DNA from: Candidatus Omnitrophota bacterium | GTDB taxonomy: Bacteria > Omnitrophota > Gorgyraeia > Aquiviventales > Aquiviventaceae | NCBI GenBank assembly: GCA_016190215.1 | Contig: JACPRA010000022.1 | Span: 1-50,581 of the forward strand | Length of the DNA: 50,581 bases | Direction of reading: 5' to 3' | Shown: positions 50,428 through 50,581 of the stretch, one piece after another | Layout of the letters: the number at the start of each line of letters is the position of its first letter | Position numbering within the stretch: position 1 is the first letter of the stretch | The notes under the pieces: generated by a model | Database searches by the model: none | The model's input: only the letters and a program-made list of their open reading frames with translations | What the model was told of the DNA's origin: nothing | Made by a program: the position numbers and the translations under genes

Positions 50428-50581
50428 TCATTTCACGATTTCGGTGATCACGCCCGCCCCGACGGTCTTGCCGCCTTCGCGCACCGCGAAGCGCTGCCCG
50501 CTCTCCATGGCCACGGGCTGCAGGAGCTCGACGACGACGCTGATGTTGTCGCCGGGCATGACCATCTCCACCCCCGCGGGC
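50428..50581 (-). CDS. tuf: Elongation factor Tu, second copy, 3' end only
   Basis: The last 50 or so codons of a second EF-Tu gene, ending [10 protein letters not shown] then TGA. From 50444 to the window edge it is base-for-base identical to the first copy (34797 onward). The differences are in the last few codons: silent changes at the end and TGA in place of TAA. The rest lies beyond the edge. It leads the rpmG-tRNA-Trp-secE-nusG group. Confidence 0.95.
   Translation of the reverse strand, partial: PAGVEMVMPGDNISVVVELLQPVAMESGQRFAVREGGKTVGAGVITEIVK

Overview
The window is a GC-rich bacterial chromosome segment in which every supported gene lies on the minus strand, so transcription runs from high to low coordinates. 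The organism looks Gram-negative (diderm). It carries ADP-heptose genes (gmhA, rfaE2) and an LpxL-type acyltransferase, next to a glycolipid glycosyltransferase. No cultured genus is recognisable. The mix of a ThiD2-type thiamine protein, a PPi-type phosphofructokinase, an AlaC/DapL-type aminotransferase and intergenic heptad repeats suggests an uncultured candidate phylum. Omnitrophota-like is a low-confidence guess.

Layout in transcript order (right to left). (1) 50581-47013: 3' end of a second tuf, rpmG, tRNA-Trp, secE, nusG, rplK, rplA, rplJ, rplL. (2) 46955-34781: rpoB, rpoC, rpsL, rpsG, fusA, tuf (beta and str operons). (3) 34770-19519: the S10, spc and alpha operons joined (rpsJ to rplQ, including secY, adk, map, rpoA), without rpmD or infA at their usual places. 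(4) 19503-11453: aspC, NAD-type isocitrate dehydrogenase, lipA, a class I aminotransferase, then a tightly overlapping envelope-lipid cluster (GT28, LPLAT acyltransferase, GT2, pcm). (5) 11265-1: rpsU with its own promoter, M16 protease, MEMO-family protein, DUF1844 protein, rmuC, Trm112-like protein, aroQ, efp, accB, accC, PPi-PFK, gmhA, rfaE2, thiD2 and a partial thiE. No stretch over 300 bases lacks a gene. No rRNA, CRISPR array, insertion sequence or phage gene was seen.

The least ordinary signals are as follows. (a) Five intergenic palindromes are built from 7-nt units. Four have GCNNACA/TGTNNGC arms and one has GAAGTAN arms. Four of the five lie inside or beside ribosomal-protein operons, and the fifth runs into the 3' end of the isocitrate dehydrogenase gene. 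(b) The conserved first 40 or so codons of rpoC contain two in-frame stop codons (TAG and TAA). (c) rpsU has a perfect TTGACA-N17-TATAAT promoter placed so close that its mRNA should be almost leaderless. (d) thiD2 and thiE overlap in different frames where fusions are common. (e) infA and rpmD are missing from the conserved gene order.
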